Origin: Culex pipiens pallens
Taxonomy: Eukaryota; Arthropoda; Insecta; Diptera; Culicidae
DNA: 64,000 bases
NCBI RefSeq assembly: GCF_016801865.2
Contig: NC_068938.1
Coordinates: 21,138,873-21,202,872 of the forward strand
Reading direction: 5' to 3'
Within the stretch, counting starts at the first letter, position 1, and each line of letters starts with the position of its first letter. A program made the position numbers and the translations under genes. The notes beneath the pieces were generated by a model. The model was not told the origin of the DNA, ran no database searches, and saw only the letters and a list, made by a program, of their open reading frames with translations. Positions 35,706-46,272 of the stretch are shown here, one piece after another.

Positions 35706-36873
35706 TGGAATTGCTCGCTAGCTTTGCTGTTGATGAAGCAGCGATTGCTGTTGGTGCACCGCCGCTACAACCTGCTGCTGAGGGGGCATTTGCATTTACG
35801 AAGCGGGCCGTAATCAATGCCATCAAGTCGGTAGACAGTCTGAACGATACGAACTTGGGCGGATGGGACCGCCGCCGCCCATCACCGGGCGAATGTGATT
35901 CTGGCTGTGAAGGGCTTCGGCCGCTGGAGATTAGGCATTTGCGGCGCCGACAGCTGATTATTGTTGCTGCTGCTGCTGCTGGACCGGACTCTTCATCGGC
36001 GGTGGAATCAACGGTCGGCCGTCAGGAGCTGTGCTATCTGGGGGCGAATCTGCTGGCGGGTTCTGGAAAGGGGCAAGATTGAGTTTAGAAAAAAATACGA
36101 AAATAACCATTTCAAACCAACCTTTCGGGCTCGGCTGCTTGCCGGACGAGATCAGCTTCTGCTCGTAGAACAGCTCCGACGTAAACTTGATGATCGCTTC
36201 GTGGACTCGGTAGTTTTTGCACAGTGATCGTACAGGCGCTGTGCAACTTGCGCTCCTTGACAAAGTTCGAAAACAGCTCCGGGGACATTTACATGTGGTC
36301 ACCGGCCAGCACGATGCGTATCTTCTCCGTCGCCAGCGCCAACGGCATGATCGCCTCGCACTCCATGGTCTGGGCCGCTTCGATGTGCGTAACGTGTCCC
36401 TTTGCCAGATCGAGCGAGGCCAGCTCTATCGAAATGTTCAGCGTTACCACCACGATGCGATACTTGAGGATGTCTTCGACGGTTGGCCGCCGAAAGATGC
36501 GCACGTTGATGTTCCGGTCGATCAGACAGTACTAAGAGATAAAGTTCAGTTAATATCGTAACAAACAAACAACTCAAAACCCCCTACCTTCTGGACGATG
36601 CTGTTGACGGTGGCGACCCAGCGTTTGTGGTAATCCACAGGATGCTCGGTTCCAGGTAGATGTCCGGAAAAATCCGGAAGTCGGCGATTTTCTCGATCGC
36701 GCATTATCAACTTCCTCCAAGGGCACGAGAGTGTCGTAACCAGCCCAGAGCTGACGGCACCCATGCTCTGATTCCGTTTAGGAAGAACCAACAATATCCT
36801 CCGCAATCCATTCGTATGTCAATTTCTTCGAGGTGGCACTCACGTACGTCTTCTCCCGATTGTCTAGAAGCAC
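35706..36873 (-). pseudogene. Decayed HELZ-like SF1 RNA helicase gene fragment
   Basis: Three exon-like blocks on the minus strand (36873-36588, 36531-36122, 36062-35706) are joined by two short introns with intact GT and AG ends. Block 1 begins VLLDNREKTYVSATSKKLTY, and its end has HKRWVATVNSIVQK in another frame. Block 2 has FRRPTVEDILKYRIVVV, EAAQTMECEAIMPLALAT and IRIVLAGDHM, then a stop codon where the family has Gln, and later NYRVHEAIIKFTSELFYEQK. Block 3 is Pro/Gln-rich, as in HELZ C-termini. Frameshifts, the stop, a missing stretch at the Walker-B DEAA motif and an internal deletion all show it is dead. Retained introns mean a DNA-level copy, not a processed pseudogene. Confidence 0.8.
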
Positions 36874-36924
36874 CTAAAGAATAAAGAACGGTAATTTAAG
36901 GTTAGTTGTAGGTCTGAAAATCCC

Positions 36925-37712
36925 GCAGGAAGGAGCAATTCTTGGTAATCCGTTTTGGGGGCGTATCCGGCAGATTTGAAAGTGTTCTTGCCGGACGGTA
37001 GAATTCTTTTTCCCCCCAGAGCAATCAAGATTTCATGATCCTGTTTAGGGGAAGTGGATTCTTACCTTTTCCGGTGACGGCCGGAAGATTTTCATGCCGG
37101 AAGGTAGAATTTTGATTCCCCCAGACCGAAGAACCAAGAAATCAACCGAAGCCGGTCACAAAAACATTCACTGGCCTGCAATTCTTGGTTTTCCGGTCTG
37201 GGGGAACCAAAATCTTGCACTTTCCGGCGGCAACCGACAGATTCGTAAAAGTTCCTGCCGGAAGATAGTATTTCGCTTCCCCCAGACTGAAGAACCAAGA
37301 AATCAACCGAAGCCGGCCAGAAAAACATTCACTGGCCTGCAATTCTTGGTTTTCCGGTCTGGGGGAACCAAAATCTTGCACTTTCCGGCGGCAACCGACA
37401 GATTCGTAAAAGTTCCTGCCGGAAGATAGTATTTCGCTTCCCCCAGACTGAAGAACCAAGAAATCAACCGAAGCCGGCCACAAAAACATTCACTGGCCTG
37501 CAATTCTTGGTTTTCCGGTCTGGGGAAACCAAAATCTTGCACTTACCGGCGGCAACCGACAGATTCGTAAAAGTTCTTGCCGGAAGATAGTATTTCGCTT
37601 CCCCCAGACTGAAGAACCAAGAAATCAACCGAAGCCGGCCACAAAAACATTCACTGGCCTGCAATTCTTGGTTTTCCGGTCTGGAGGAACCGAAATCTTG
37701 CACTTTCCGGCA
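36925..37712. repeat. 161-bp tandem satellite, about four to five units
   Basis: The marker word GAACCAAGAAATCAACCGAA recurs at 37131, 37292, 37453 and 37614, so the period is 161 bp. The first unit and the upstream part (36925-37130) are degenerate. Each unit contains inverted motifs (CCGGAAG / CTTCCGG and TTCTTGGTTTT / GAACCAAGAA). The overlapping ORFs on both strands are repeat translations. Confidence 0.9.
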
Positions 37713-38067
37713 CCTGTCTCACTTTGCGCAACAACACTTACCATTTCAACTCCTATAACCACCAGCTTCAAAATAACACTAAGTCCCGATCTGACAGCGG
37801 GCAAAAATTTCGAAATTATTCTAAGTCCAAAAGTTACACCTTTTTCAGTTCGGGCCTCTGAACTGGTAAAGGTGTAACTTTTACACTTTTTGCAGTTCGC
37901 CTTTTACACTTTTTTCAGTTCGAGGGTTGAAACTAGCCGGCGGTGTAAAATCGAACTGCAAAAAGTGTAATGCTGATTCTCCGTGTTGAACTGAAAAATC
38001 CCATACAAGTGTGTAAAAGTGAACTAAACAGTGTGTAATGTTAATTATCAGTGTTGTTTATTGGTTT

Positions 38068-40694
38068 ACACGCCAAACTTGCATTGAGCAATTGAGTTTC
38101 AAAGTTACGCACCTCACCCACCTCACGCAATGATTTTTTAAACGACTCATTTTGAATTTATTTTACTCAGATTTCACCAAAACTCTGGATTCAGAGGCTG
38201 CTGATGCGGATTCTTGACGTGAAGACTTCCATCATTGTCATGATTTTTCGTCCAAAGATATAAATTTTGCGTCGCTTTCAATGTTTTGACAAAATTACTT
38301 CAACAAGTTGTTTAGAATAGTGCCCTACACATACTGATTCATTTTGGTAACGATTATCCCATTCCTTGTAAAGTTATGGAAATCGTCATTAATGAATGAT
38401 TGCCAACTAGGACGTCAATGACTGTGCCACAAATTTATATAAATTTTGAAGCACAATTGATTTAGAAAAAAAAAATCCTTCAGTGGCTTCAAGAAGGCAA
38501 CAACCGGCACATACTGTTGCCTTTTGGTTCTGAAATTCGTTAAATTGAATTTAATACAGAATATTTTACAGTGATGATCAATTTTCTTGGAAAATGATCA
38601 ACGGCTTCACTTTAAGTCAACTCTGGAAACTCCCTAGAAAAATATCGTAATGTTTCAAGCAAATGAATTATTAAATAATTAACTCTAACTATTTCGAAAA
38701 TCTAAATATCTAAAATATCTGTAATTTTGAAAACGGTATACTCCGGATGATCTTTAATATAATCAAATTTAATTTATATTTACATAAAAAATGAAAGCAA
38801 TATTCAATGTTAAACCAGTTTCGAGATATTAGAGACATTTTTTTCCTACATTCATGGTTACACACACAGACATTTGTTCAAAATTTGATTGACGCGTATT
38901 GAAAACAATCGTATTTCGAATTTTATAGCTTTTTCTCTGTGCGGAAGGCTAAACTAGACAAAAAAAAAGTTTAACGGAGGCCACTAGGCTATGAAAAAAA
39001 AATCATAATTTATTTTCCACTTACTCGAGAAAGTTCGAAATAATTTACTGAATTAAAAAAATACATTTGTGATTTAGGCCGTTGCAAATATTTTTTGAAA
39101 TTTATGTTTAAACATAAAATTGAATGATTTTTTTAAATGCATTTTGCACCTGCCCAGTTGTTTTGCAATCATAAGTTTAAAAAATATCCAAGTATTGAAG
39201 AGATTTTTTTCGCCGAAAAAAAACATTTGCGTTGCTGTACATGATGAATTCCACAAAAAATGAAAATATTTTTGATCGTTCCCAGACATGCTGAAAAAAA
39301 TGATTTAAAACGCAGGAAAATGCATTTCAAATTGTTTTCAGTTTGTTAAACTTAAATTTCCTGTAAAATTTTGAAGTTTCTTGAAAAAATAATTTTGCCC
39401 CCTGATTTTTCGGACCGATTTTGAAGAGGGGGAGGAGGGGAATGGGCAACATAAACCTTGAAAAATATTTACAACGGACTTATAAATGTTGGCATATATC
39501 AGCACATTGACATTCAATAGGGTCCTAAATCCACATGCCAATTTTCATGTATCAAGGTTAAAAAACACGATTAAAACTATTTTTGATCACTTTTTTTCAT
39601 TTTCATGAAAAAAAATGACAAGACAGCATTTTTTCGATGGATCAACTATGGTCCCCTTGGAACGAGCTGTCAAGTAGGACCCTTTCTGTCAAGAAGGACC
39701 GGGAAGTAAATTTTTCAAAATTGGGTCCTAAAATGAAGCTTAGATTGCTGATATTATTGTTTACAGCGATAAAGCTTATTTTTCTGAGTACAATGAACCT
39801 TTGTACGATCACAAAGAGTTTAAAATGGATTTTTAAATCAATTTTGAAAAATTAACCTCGCGGTCCTTCTTGACAGAAAAGTTCCTACTTGACAGCTCGT
39901 TCCAAGGGGACCATAGTTGATCCATCGAAAAAATGTTGTCTTGTCAAAATAAAAATTTGCATTAAAATGAAAAAAAGTGATCAGAAATGGTTTTTAATCG
40001 TGTTTTTTACCGTTGTACATAAAAATTGACATAGGGCTTTAGTACCCAATTGATTTAAAAATCTATTTTAAATCCTTAGCGGTCGTACAAAGAGTCATTG
40101 TACTCAGAAAAATAAGCTTTACCGTTGTGAACAATAATATCACTAATTTAAGCTTAATTTTAGAACCCAATTACATAAAAAGTTTAAAAAAGCGTTTTCA
40201 ACTCAAATCGAGTGAAACATAGGAAGTAAGCAAGCAAGTTTCTATCAAGAGTTTTACAAAATAAGTTGTTTCAATAGTAAAAATTTGTTACTTGTATGGA
40301 GTTAGTTATACCTGTCAAACATATGAGAATGTCTCCTAATCTACATTATAGATTTTGAATCTTAACAAGATGAAAAAAAATACCAAATTTTTCACTACAT
40401 GGTTAATGGCTCTTTCCAAATAGCAAATCCAGGCATACCACTTCTGATATTGCACCAAATCTCTCGAAAAATCATAACTCTGGTTCCAAATTTTGCACTT
40501 CTTGATTTAATTTATTTAATCTCTTAAAACAACACTAAACAAAAATGAGCTGTTTAACTATATCGAATATAAAAATGGTAGTAAAAAGTCAAGGCGGTTA
40601 CAATTTAAGTTCAAAATATTATAATGCAGTTTATAGAAAGTCAGCTTTAAATCAATCTTTACAAATTTTCAACACCGGTGCATGGAGCTCAAGC
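38068..40694. other. AT-rich intergenic DNA with repeats
   Basis: About 39070-39490 repeats the GGCCGTTGCAAATATT / CCCCTGATTTTTCGG family of 570-1725. A foldback element follows at 39515-40052. An AATAAA on the minus strand (40511-40516) is a candidate poly(A) signal for Z2. No gene. Confidence 0.6.
39515..40052. mobile_element. Foldback element, arms of about 260 bp
   Basis: The two halves are inverted copies (for example GGATCAACTATGGTCCCCTT at 39640 and its reverse complement at about 39900), meeting near 39780. The end sequence contains CAATAGGGTCCTAAAT / ACCCAATTG. A partial copy lies at 31390-31760, and a further remnant (GATAAGGTTTATTTTACTGA) is downstream of Z3. Confidence 0.8.
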
Positions 40695-41779
40695 TCAAAA
40701 ACTGCACTGCCACTCATTTTCCTCGTGTAATCGAAGATGCTTAACGAAGTCACCCTTGTACCGGAACTCTCTGCTGCAGTGCTGACATCTACAAATCAAT
40801 CAGTTTAGAAAATAAGGGAAAAATATAAAGTTATTCAAAAAGTCATACTTATGCTGCGGCTTCGAGTGCTTCATAGCGTGATTGGCTAGAAATGCCGAGC
40901 TGTGGAACGATTCGCCACACTCCGTGCAGAGATAGGGCTTTTCGCCGGTGTGAATTCTGCCGTGGGCTATCAGTCGTGTCTGTTGGGTTGTAAGTATAAA
41001 TTGAATTAATTTTATTTAAAAAAAATAACAGGTGAGATAAGTACCTTTGAGGTAAACTTTCGGTCGCACTGATCGCACGCAAACGGCCTTTCGCTTTTCT
41101 CAAGGTGCGAGTTTGCGTGATTCGAAAGTTGGATCTGCTTTGGGAACCGTTTCTGGCAAATCGAACACTCGAAATTGCGCTCGTGTCGACTCTTTTTATG
41201 GTGATGGTACTTGAAATAGTCCGCGGTAACGTACTCGCATCCTGAGTATTTGCATGTGTATTGCTTTGTTTGGTCAGAACTTTGCGTGTAAATCTGGCGA
41301 GGATTTTTACCCACGATTTTTTCTTTGGACAGGCTAATTGCTTTTGTTATTTTTCTTTTCTTCGGCGGTGCTTCCACTGCTACGTATTCAAACTCTGACG
41401 AGCTTCCGTCTTCACTCGATGCTTCTCCTGAACTTTCCCAAGGTTCATTTTTGATGCCAATATCATCCTCATTTTCCGACTCGGACCCAACGTTGCCTTT
41501 ACGGGATTTTAAAAACTCAGGCAATTTAAACACATTGTCCAGAAACGACTGTCGCACGTTGTAGGCCGTTTCCAGCTTTCCGCAGCACTCGGAGCATGCG
41601 TTCTGAGGGTAGGAATCGTTCAGGTCTATCGTGACACCGGTGAGCAGGACGAACATCTTGGGAATCGGTACATCTTTGACGGTAGACTGGATCGGCACCA
41701 GCGCTGGGGCTTTCGTTAGGCAGAATCGACAGAAGTGGACAATGTCTTCGGGGTGAGGTGTTTTGCTGGAGGTTTCCAT
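40695..41779 (-). CDS. ZAD zinc-finger protein Z2 (319 aa, 3 exons)
   Basis: CDS exons are 41779-41045, 40979-40849 and 40788-40695; introns are GT-AG, phase 0 then phase 2, giving 319 residues and a TGA stop. The ZAD has cysteines C17, C20, C62 and C65. An acidic and Ser-rich linker leads to KKRKITK. Only five C2H2 fingers follow, and they correspond to fingers 8-12 of Z1, Z3, Z4 and Z5: the first has the irregular CKYSGCEY form, the last contains FRYKGDF. The gene therefore looks like a family member that lost fingers 1-7. It is divergent from Z3, with 1466 bp between the start codons. The role is expected to be that of a nuclear DNA-binding regulator, with a shorter site than its neighbours. 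Confidence 0.92.
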
Positions 41780-43245
41780 TGGTGAATAGCTTTGCTATCG
41801 ATTTAGCTTCGGTGAATCAAGAAAACATTCAATTGGTAAACAAAAATGATTTTTGTTAAGCCACTTCGGTTTAGAAAAAAATATTCGTAAAAAAAACACT
41901 TTTTAACTTCTCTATACGAGTAAGCAATCCAAAATTTCGCGAAGTGAAATTCAACGCCGGAAGATGAAACACCCTTTCCCATCTCAGGGCGAGCTTTTCA
42001 AGTATCTTAAGTTCTTCAGTTGATAGTTTCCTTTGTAAACAACATTAACACTGCGTCCATTTTTTATCTAAGAAATTCATGGTTTGATTTAACGAAATTT
42101 TTAGTTGGTTATATTCAATAAACTGTTTTGTTGCGAGTACTTACAGTTTCGCCAACCAATGTTCACGAATTCAATTTAAATCTGTGTGCAGTTTTCAAAC
42201 ATTTGTTTACAATGCTTCCAAACATCCATCTAATTTGACATTTCAACCAAAATTAACCCAAACTTTCACTAACTTTCTACGAACGTACATTCCAACTCGC
42301 GACAAAAATCGAAGAGGGCTAATTTCATGCCCGTTGTCATTCTTCTCTTTTTAGTTGTTTGTAAATAAAGTAAATCACGTAAGTTGGAGAAGTTTTCGCT
42401 AAATTTGCTGTCTAAAATAGTTTTTTTTTGTAAAGTAAATCGTGCTAATCAATCGAGGCAAAGTTAGTTACGTCGCCGACATAACCGGAATTGCGTAGAG
42501 TTAAGACCAAACGGAATGAAGAAGATAAAATTCTGGGTGATGAAATCCGCTCTTGTTTTCTGAAAAAGGAGCGTTCTTTTATTACGTAACGCGGTTGGGG
42601 AGGGAGACTAAACTGAACTGCACGGACACTCAAATTTACCAGATTATTTTCCGAGTGGGATTTAGGGATCGACAGTTGAAGCTGTTAACCTGTTACGGCT
42701 TTCCAAGTAAAACAATTTAAAAGGAACAAAGTCGAAATGGAAACATACAGTGCATACGGTCATACCAGACTATGACGTGACCGTGCAGCAAAAGGTTTTA
42801 CAGATGTTTACTGTTCGAAGGCTCTCTACTGTACATTGGTCCGTTCAACGCTACTACGAGAACAGTGCGGCGCGGATTGAGAGTGCAGCGAAGATTCATC
42901 CGGTTCGCGCTCCGCCGACTCCTCTGGCGGGATCCATTTCGTCTGCCCAGCTATGAAAGCCGCTGTAAGCTGATCAACCCTTAGCAGTGCGAACAATGTC
43001 AGCAGTTCACTCGTGATCTCCAACGCTTTGACTTCTAGATTGCAGTGCCCAGCCATTATACAAGGACTGGACATAACGGTCCCGCTCCGAACACTTCGAA
43101 ATACTCTGTTCTTCCGTGTTCCTATCTACCAAGTTTTTATTGTTTTTAGGCGATAATTTCAGAGTTCTAGCAATTCTGCAACTTCGATAAAAGAAAAGAT
43201 AATTGAGATTTTCGTTATAAATTACCTCTTCCTGCAGGATCGACG
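41780..43245. promoter_or_regulatory. Shared upstream region of divergent Z2 and Z3
   Basis: This interval contains both promoters. A partial GGAGCGTTCTTTTATTACGT repeat is at about 42569-42590 and a non-LTR remnant at 42765-43130. An acceptor-like CTCTTCCTGCAG ends 8 nt before the Z3 ATG, so Z3 probably has an upstream non-coding exon. Confidence 0.5.
42765..43130 (+). pseudogene. Degenerate non-LTR retrotransposon remnant (copy A)
   Basis: It matches 51541-51890, where the frame is better kept. It retains stretches equivalent to the SVRSTLEYAV motif and the arginine-rich segment after it found near the end of Jockey-like reverse transcriptase ORFs. Indels break all frames. Confidence 0.5.
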
Positions 43246-45147
43246 ATGGCGGACACGCTGGAGATAAAGGTGCTGGAAACGGAGCCGAAACCCGTGGGAC
43301 CGGACGACTTTTGTCGCCTGTGCCTCGAGGCCAACCCCGAGTTGATATCGCTCATGAGCCACATTGGTGAGAATTCGGTTCCGAAGATGTTCGTCTTCCT
43401 GACCGGGCTGGAGATCGACTTTGACGACGACTACCCGAAGGTGGCCTGCACGACGTGCTTCACCCGGCTCGAGCAAGCCTACCGTACGCGGAAGGACTTT
43501 TTGGACTGCTTCTCCACGCTGATTAGCATGACCGTGGAACCGGATCCGACCGGCGGGGATAAAGATTTGCTTGAGGAATGTGCCTTTACGAATGAAATAA
43601 TTTTGAAAGAGGAGATTATTTCCGAAGCGAGCGATGTAGAGATCGTACCAGAAGTCAGAAAGAGGGGCAGACCAAAGGGAACAGCGGCTCTTAAGACAGT
43701 TAAAGTTACGGGGAAGAAAATGAAGCCCACAAATGTTGATCCTTCGACCGAGACAGACGATGTGGATAGCAACGAGGAAGGTCGATCGAAGAAGAAAAAA
43801 CGAAGGGGAACGGAAACCAAGGAGCAGCAAATCGCCCGTCGCAAGTTCTCTAGCATGGACCCCAACAAATGCTACATCTGCCAAGAGGTGTTTGAGAGTA
43901 TTCGCGAGCTCAACGTTCACCTTCCGCAGCACATGGACATGCTGCCGTACACGTGCGAGCTATGCCTCAACGGAAATGGTCCCCAGAAGGAGAAAATAGC
44001 CTCCCTGGTTTTGCTGCACCGCCACGTCCGGATGCACTCGGGAAACGTTCCGTGTCCAAAGTGTCCGTACAAGCTGTTTGGCATAAATCGAATGTACAAC
44101 CACGTGAAGCATAGCCACAGGGACGGAGGCAAAGAGTACATCTGCGAAACGTGCGGCTCTAAATTACCCAACAAGAACGCCTTCGGAGCGCACATGTTGC
44201 GCCACAAATACATCGAGGAAGGTCGCTACACGTGCGAAATTTGTGGCGCCAAGTTCGGAAACAATCCCCGTCTGGAACGGCACATGCTCGGCCACAAGGA
44301 CAAGGAGTTCCAGTGCCAGTACTGTGACAAACATTACCCCAGCAAAACTCTGCTGCTGACTCACGAACGCGAGCACGCCGGAAAAGCCCTGTTTATCTGC
44401 GTGACCTGCGAAGAGCAATTCCCCTCCCGCGAGAAACGTTTCCATCACATTAACGAAGCCCACCCGGAAGTGGCGAAGGCAAACCGCGAAAATGAAAAGC
44501 TTCACTACGGAAAGAAGAACCCGGGTTCGGGTCGGAAGCGTAAATTCGAAAAACCAGACAGCTTTCCGTGTGACTTTGAAGGCTGTGACTATGTGGGCCG
44601 CACCTACGGCAATCTACACTACCACAAGCAGAAGCACCGGTTGCGGTTCGTTTGCCAATGGTGCCCGAAGAGATTCCCTACGAAGCAACTGTGCACCGTG
44701 CACGAGGTCGTTCACACCGGCGAGAAATCGTTCATGTGTGACCAGTGCGACAAATGTTACACGCAGATAGTAAGCTCAACCAATATACTAACGTTGAATC
44801 TAGATTTAATCCGTTCTAACTTCCCCCCTTAAGAACTGCCTAAGGCGACACCAGATAACGCACGTGGAGAATGCGCCCAAACCGTACGTGTGTTTCGATT
44901 GCGGCGAAGCGTTCACGACCAAGCCCAGGCTGGACAACCACGCGCTCAGACACTCGGAGCCGCAGCATCAGTGAGTGTTACTAGAATTTAAGATATAAAA
45001 TATTAAATAAAGATTTTTCTTCTTACTTGCAGGTGCGAAATCTGCCAGCGTTCGTTCCGCTACAAGGGCGATTGGACGCGGCACATGAAGCAGCATGAGG
45101 AGGGCAAGCTGGTTGGTCAGGTTGCAAAAATTGAGGAGGTTTGCTAG
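43246..45147 (+). CDS. ZAD zinc-finger protein Z3 with AT-hook (591 aa), copy A
   Basis: CDS exons 43246-44769, 44834-44970 and 45033-45147 encode 591 residues and a TAG stop; introns are GT-AG, phase 0 within finger 10 and phase 2 before finger 12. The ZAD cysteines are C23, C26, C68 and C71. Residues 138-145 (RKRGRPKG) form a canonical AT-hook, which binds the minor groove of AT-rich DNA, and a KKKKRR basic stretch follows as a likely nuclear signal. Twelve C2H2 fingers run from KCYIC (about 205) to the terminal FRYKGDW finger. The start ATG follows an acceptor-like site by 8 nt. Expected to be a nuclear DNA-binding factor combining groove-binding and finger contacts. A near-identical copy is at 51999-53907. 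Confidence 0.93.
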
Positions 45148-45997
45148 TTTGATATGTGTTTTGTAGGATTCTTATTTTGTATTGTGTTTTTTTATCAAAG
45201 TTTGAAATGTAAGATTGGAGCTTAAAAATATATTGCAGATTATCACACCAAAATCTCGTTTTGTTTTATTTTATGACAAATTTTCGAAAGTCCAGTTCAA
45301 GATAAATACGGAGATTCTTCAATGCTTTATTACATCAATTCTGAAGTTCTTGAATTCTTTATTTTTTATCTCTTGAATTCCGCAATAGTTGAAATAATTT
45401 TATAATAATTAAATAAATAATAATAAAAAATAATTACGAATTATTCGTAAATTCGGTGTAGCAATCGAGCTTACATTGCTAAAAAAAAATGTTCACGACG
45501 ATAAGGTTTATTTTACTGAGTACAATGACCCTTTGTACGACCACAACCTGTCAACCTGTCAAATAAAAGATTACATGAACCTCGTGATGAAAAACAGCAT
45601 CATGAAAAAGACGCCATGTACATTTGCAGACGAAAAACGAACCATAACAAAACTTCCCCTCCACTTGCAAAAAGCGCCATGTACATTCGGCGAAGAAAAA
45701 CGAATCATAACAAAGCTTCCCCTCCAATATAGGGACCTACATAGGGAAATGAAATGTTCTGGGAGAAATTTCAAACGCCCAAAGTCATTCAAATTTAAGG
45801 TTGAAAAACTTGTAGTTTTTCTTTGGTGTTGGCACTTTTCTTGTACCGAACAAGCACAAACATAATAAAAACTACCAGATTATTATCAACAACAGTTTTA
45901 CAATACTTGTAATTGTTATAAGTCTCGTTTTTTTGCCAAAATTATTTTAGATTGATTCCAACCTTGTTCTTGCATGATCTTGTTGCTCGATTGGAAC

Positions 45998-46210
45998 CAG
46001 GGATGCCACATTTGAAGATTTTCGAGCACAGGCTCAATGCTCAAACGTATTGTTTTGCCATGTTAATTAAATGAATTACTCACGAAAAAGATAACAATGT
46101 TTTGCTTCTTTTACCAAAAACAGATTTGTAAAATATTATTTTGCCATCAAGTTAAATTCATTTGCGTTTTTGTGATGTGCCCGAAAATCTTCAAAATCTG
46201 GCATGCCTGA
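45998..46210. mobile_element. 213-bp hAT-like MITE, absent from copy B
   Basis: The ends CAGGGATGCC and GGCATGCCTG are inverted, with a longer subterminal match (GAAGATTTTCG / CGAAAATCTTC). Exact 8-bp target duplications ATTGGAAC flank it (45990-45997, 46211-46218). Copy B has the uninterrupted single-copy target near 56095-56103, a clean empty site. Confidence 0.92.
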
Positions 46211-46272
46211 TTGGAACCCCGATTTGACAGTTCGATTGGAACCCTGAGAGTGACATTTCGCCTCTCCATATA

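Larger units (their letters stand above)
34051..38067. mobile_element. Candidate composite element carrying host gene pieces
   Basis: The outer ends (about 34051-34134 and 37979-38067) are imperfect inverted copies sharing AGTTCACTTTTACACACTT, CATTACAC and CACGGAG. Several further TTACACTTTTT..CAGTTCG words occur near the right end in both orientations. Between them lie an RpS15-like fragment, an intron-containing HELZ-like helicase relic and a 161-bp satellite. The target duplication was not resolved. It starts about 200 bp upstream of Z1's start codon, so it may supply or disturb that promoter. Reading it as one transposon is an inference. Confidence 0.4.

Noticed and set aside
37092..37703. 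Several overlapping ORFs of 79-115 codons on both strands
   Set aside because: They are translations of the 161-bp satellite. The period is not a multiple of three, so the frame rotates from unit to unit.
36925..37712. CRISPR-like array
   Set aside because: The units are 161 bp and contiguous with no unique spacers, and the context is eukaryotic. It is a satellite.
43222..43932. 236-codon minus-strand ORF (also 51975-52685)
   Set aside because: It lies opposite the first exon of Z3, which has real domains. It is an antisense shadow frame kept open by the codon bias of Z3.
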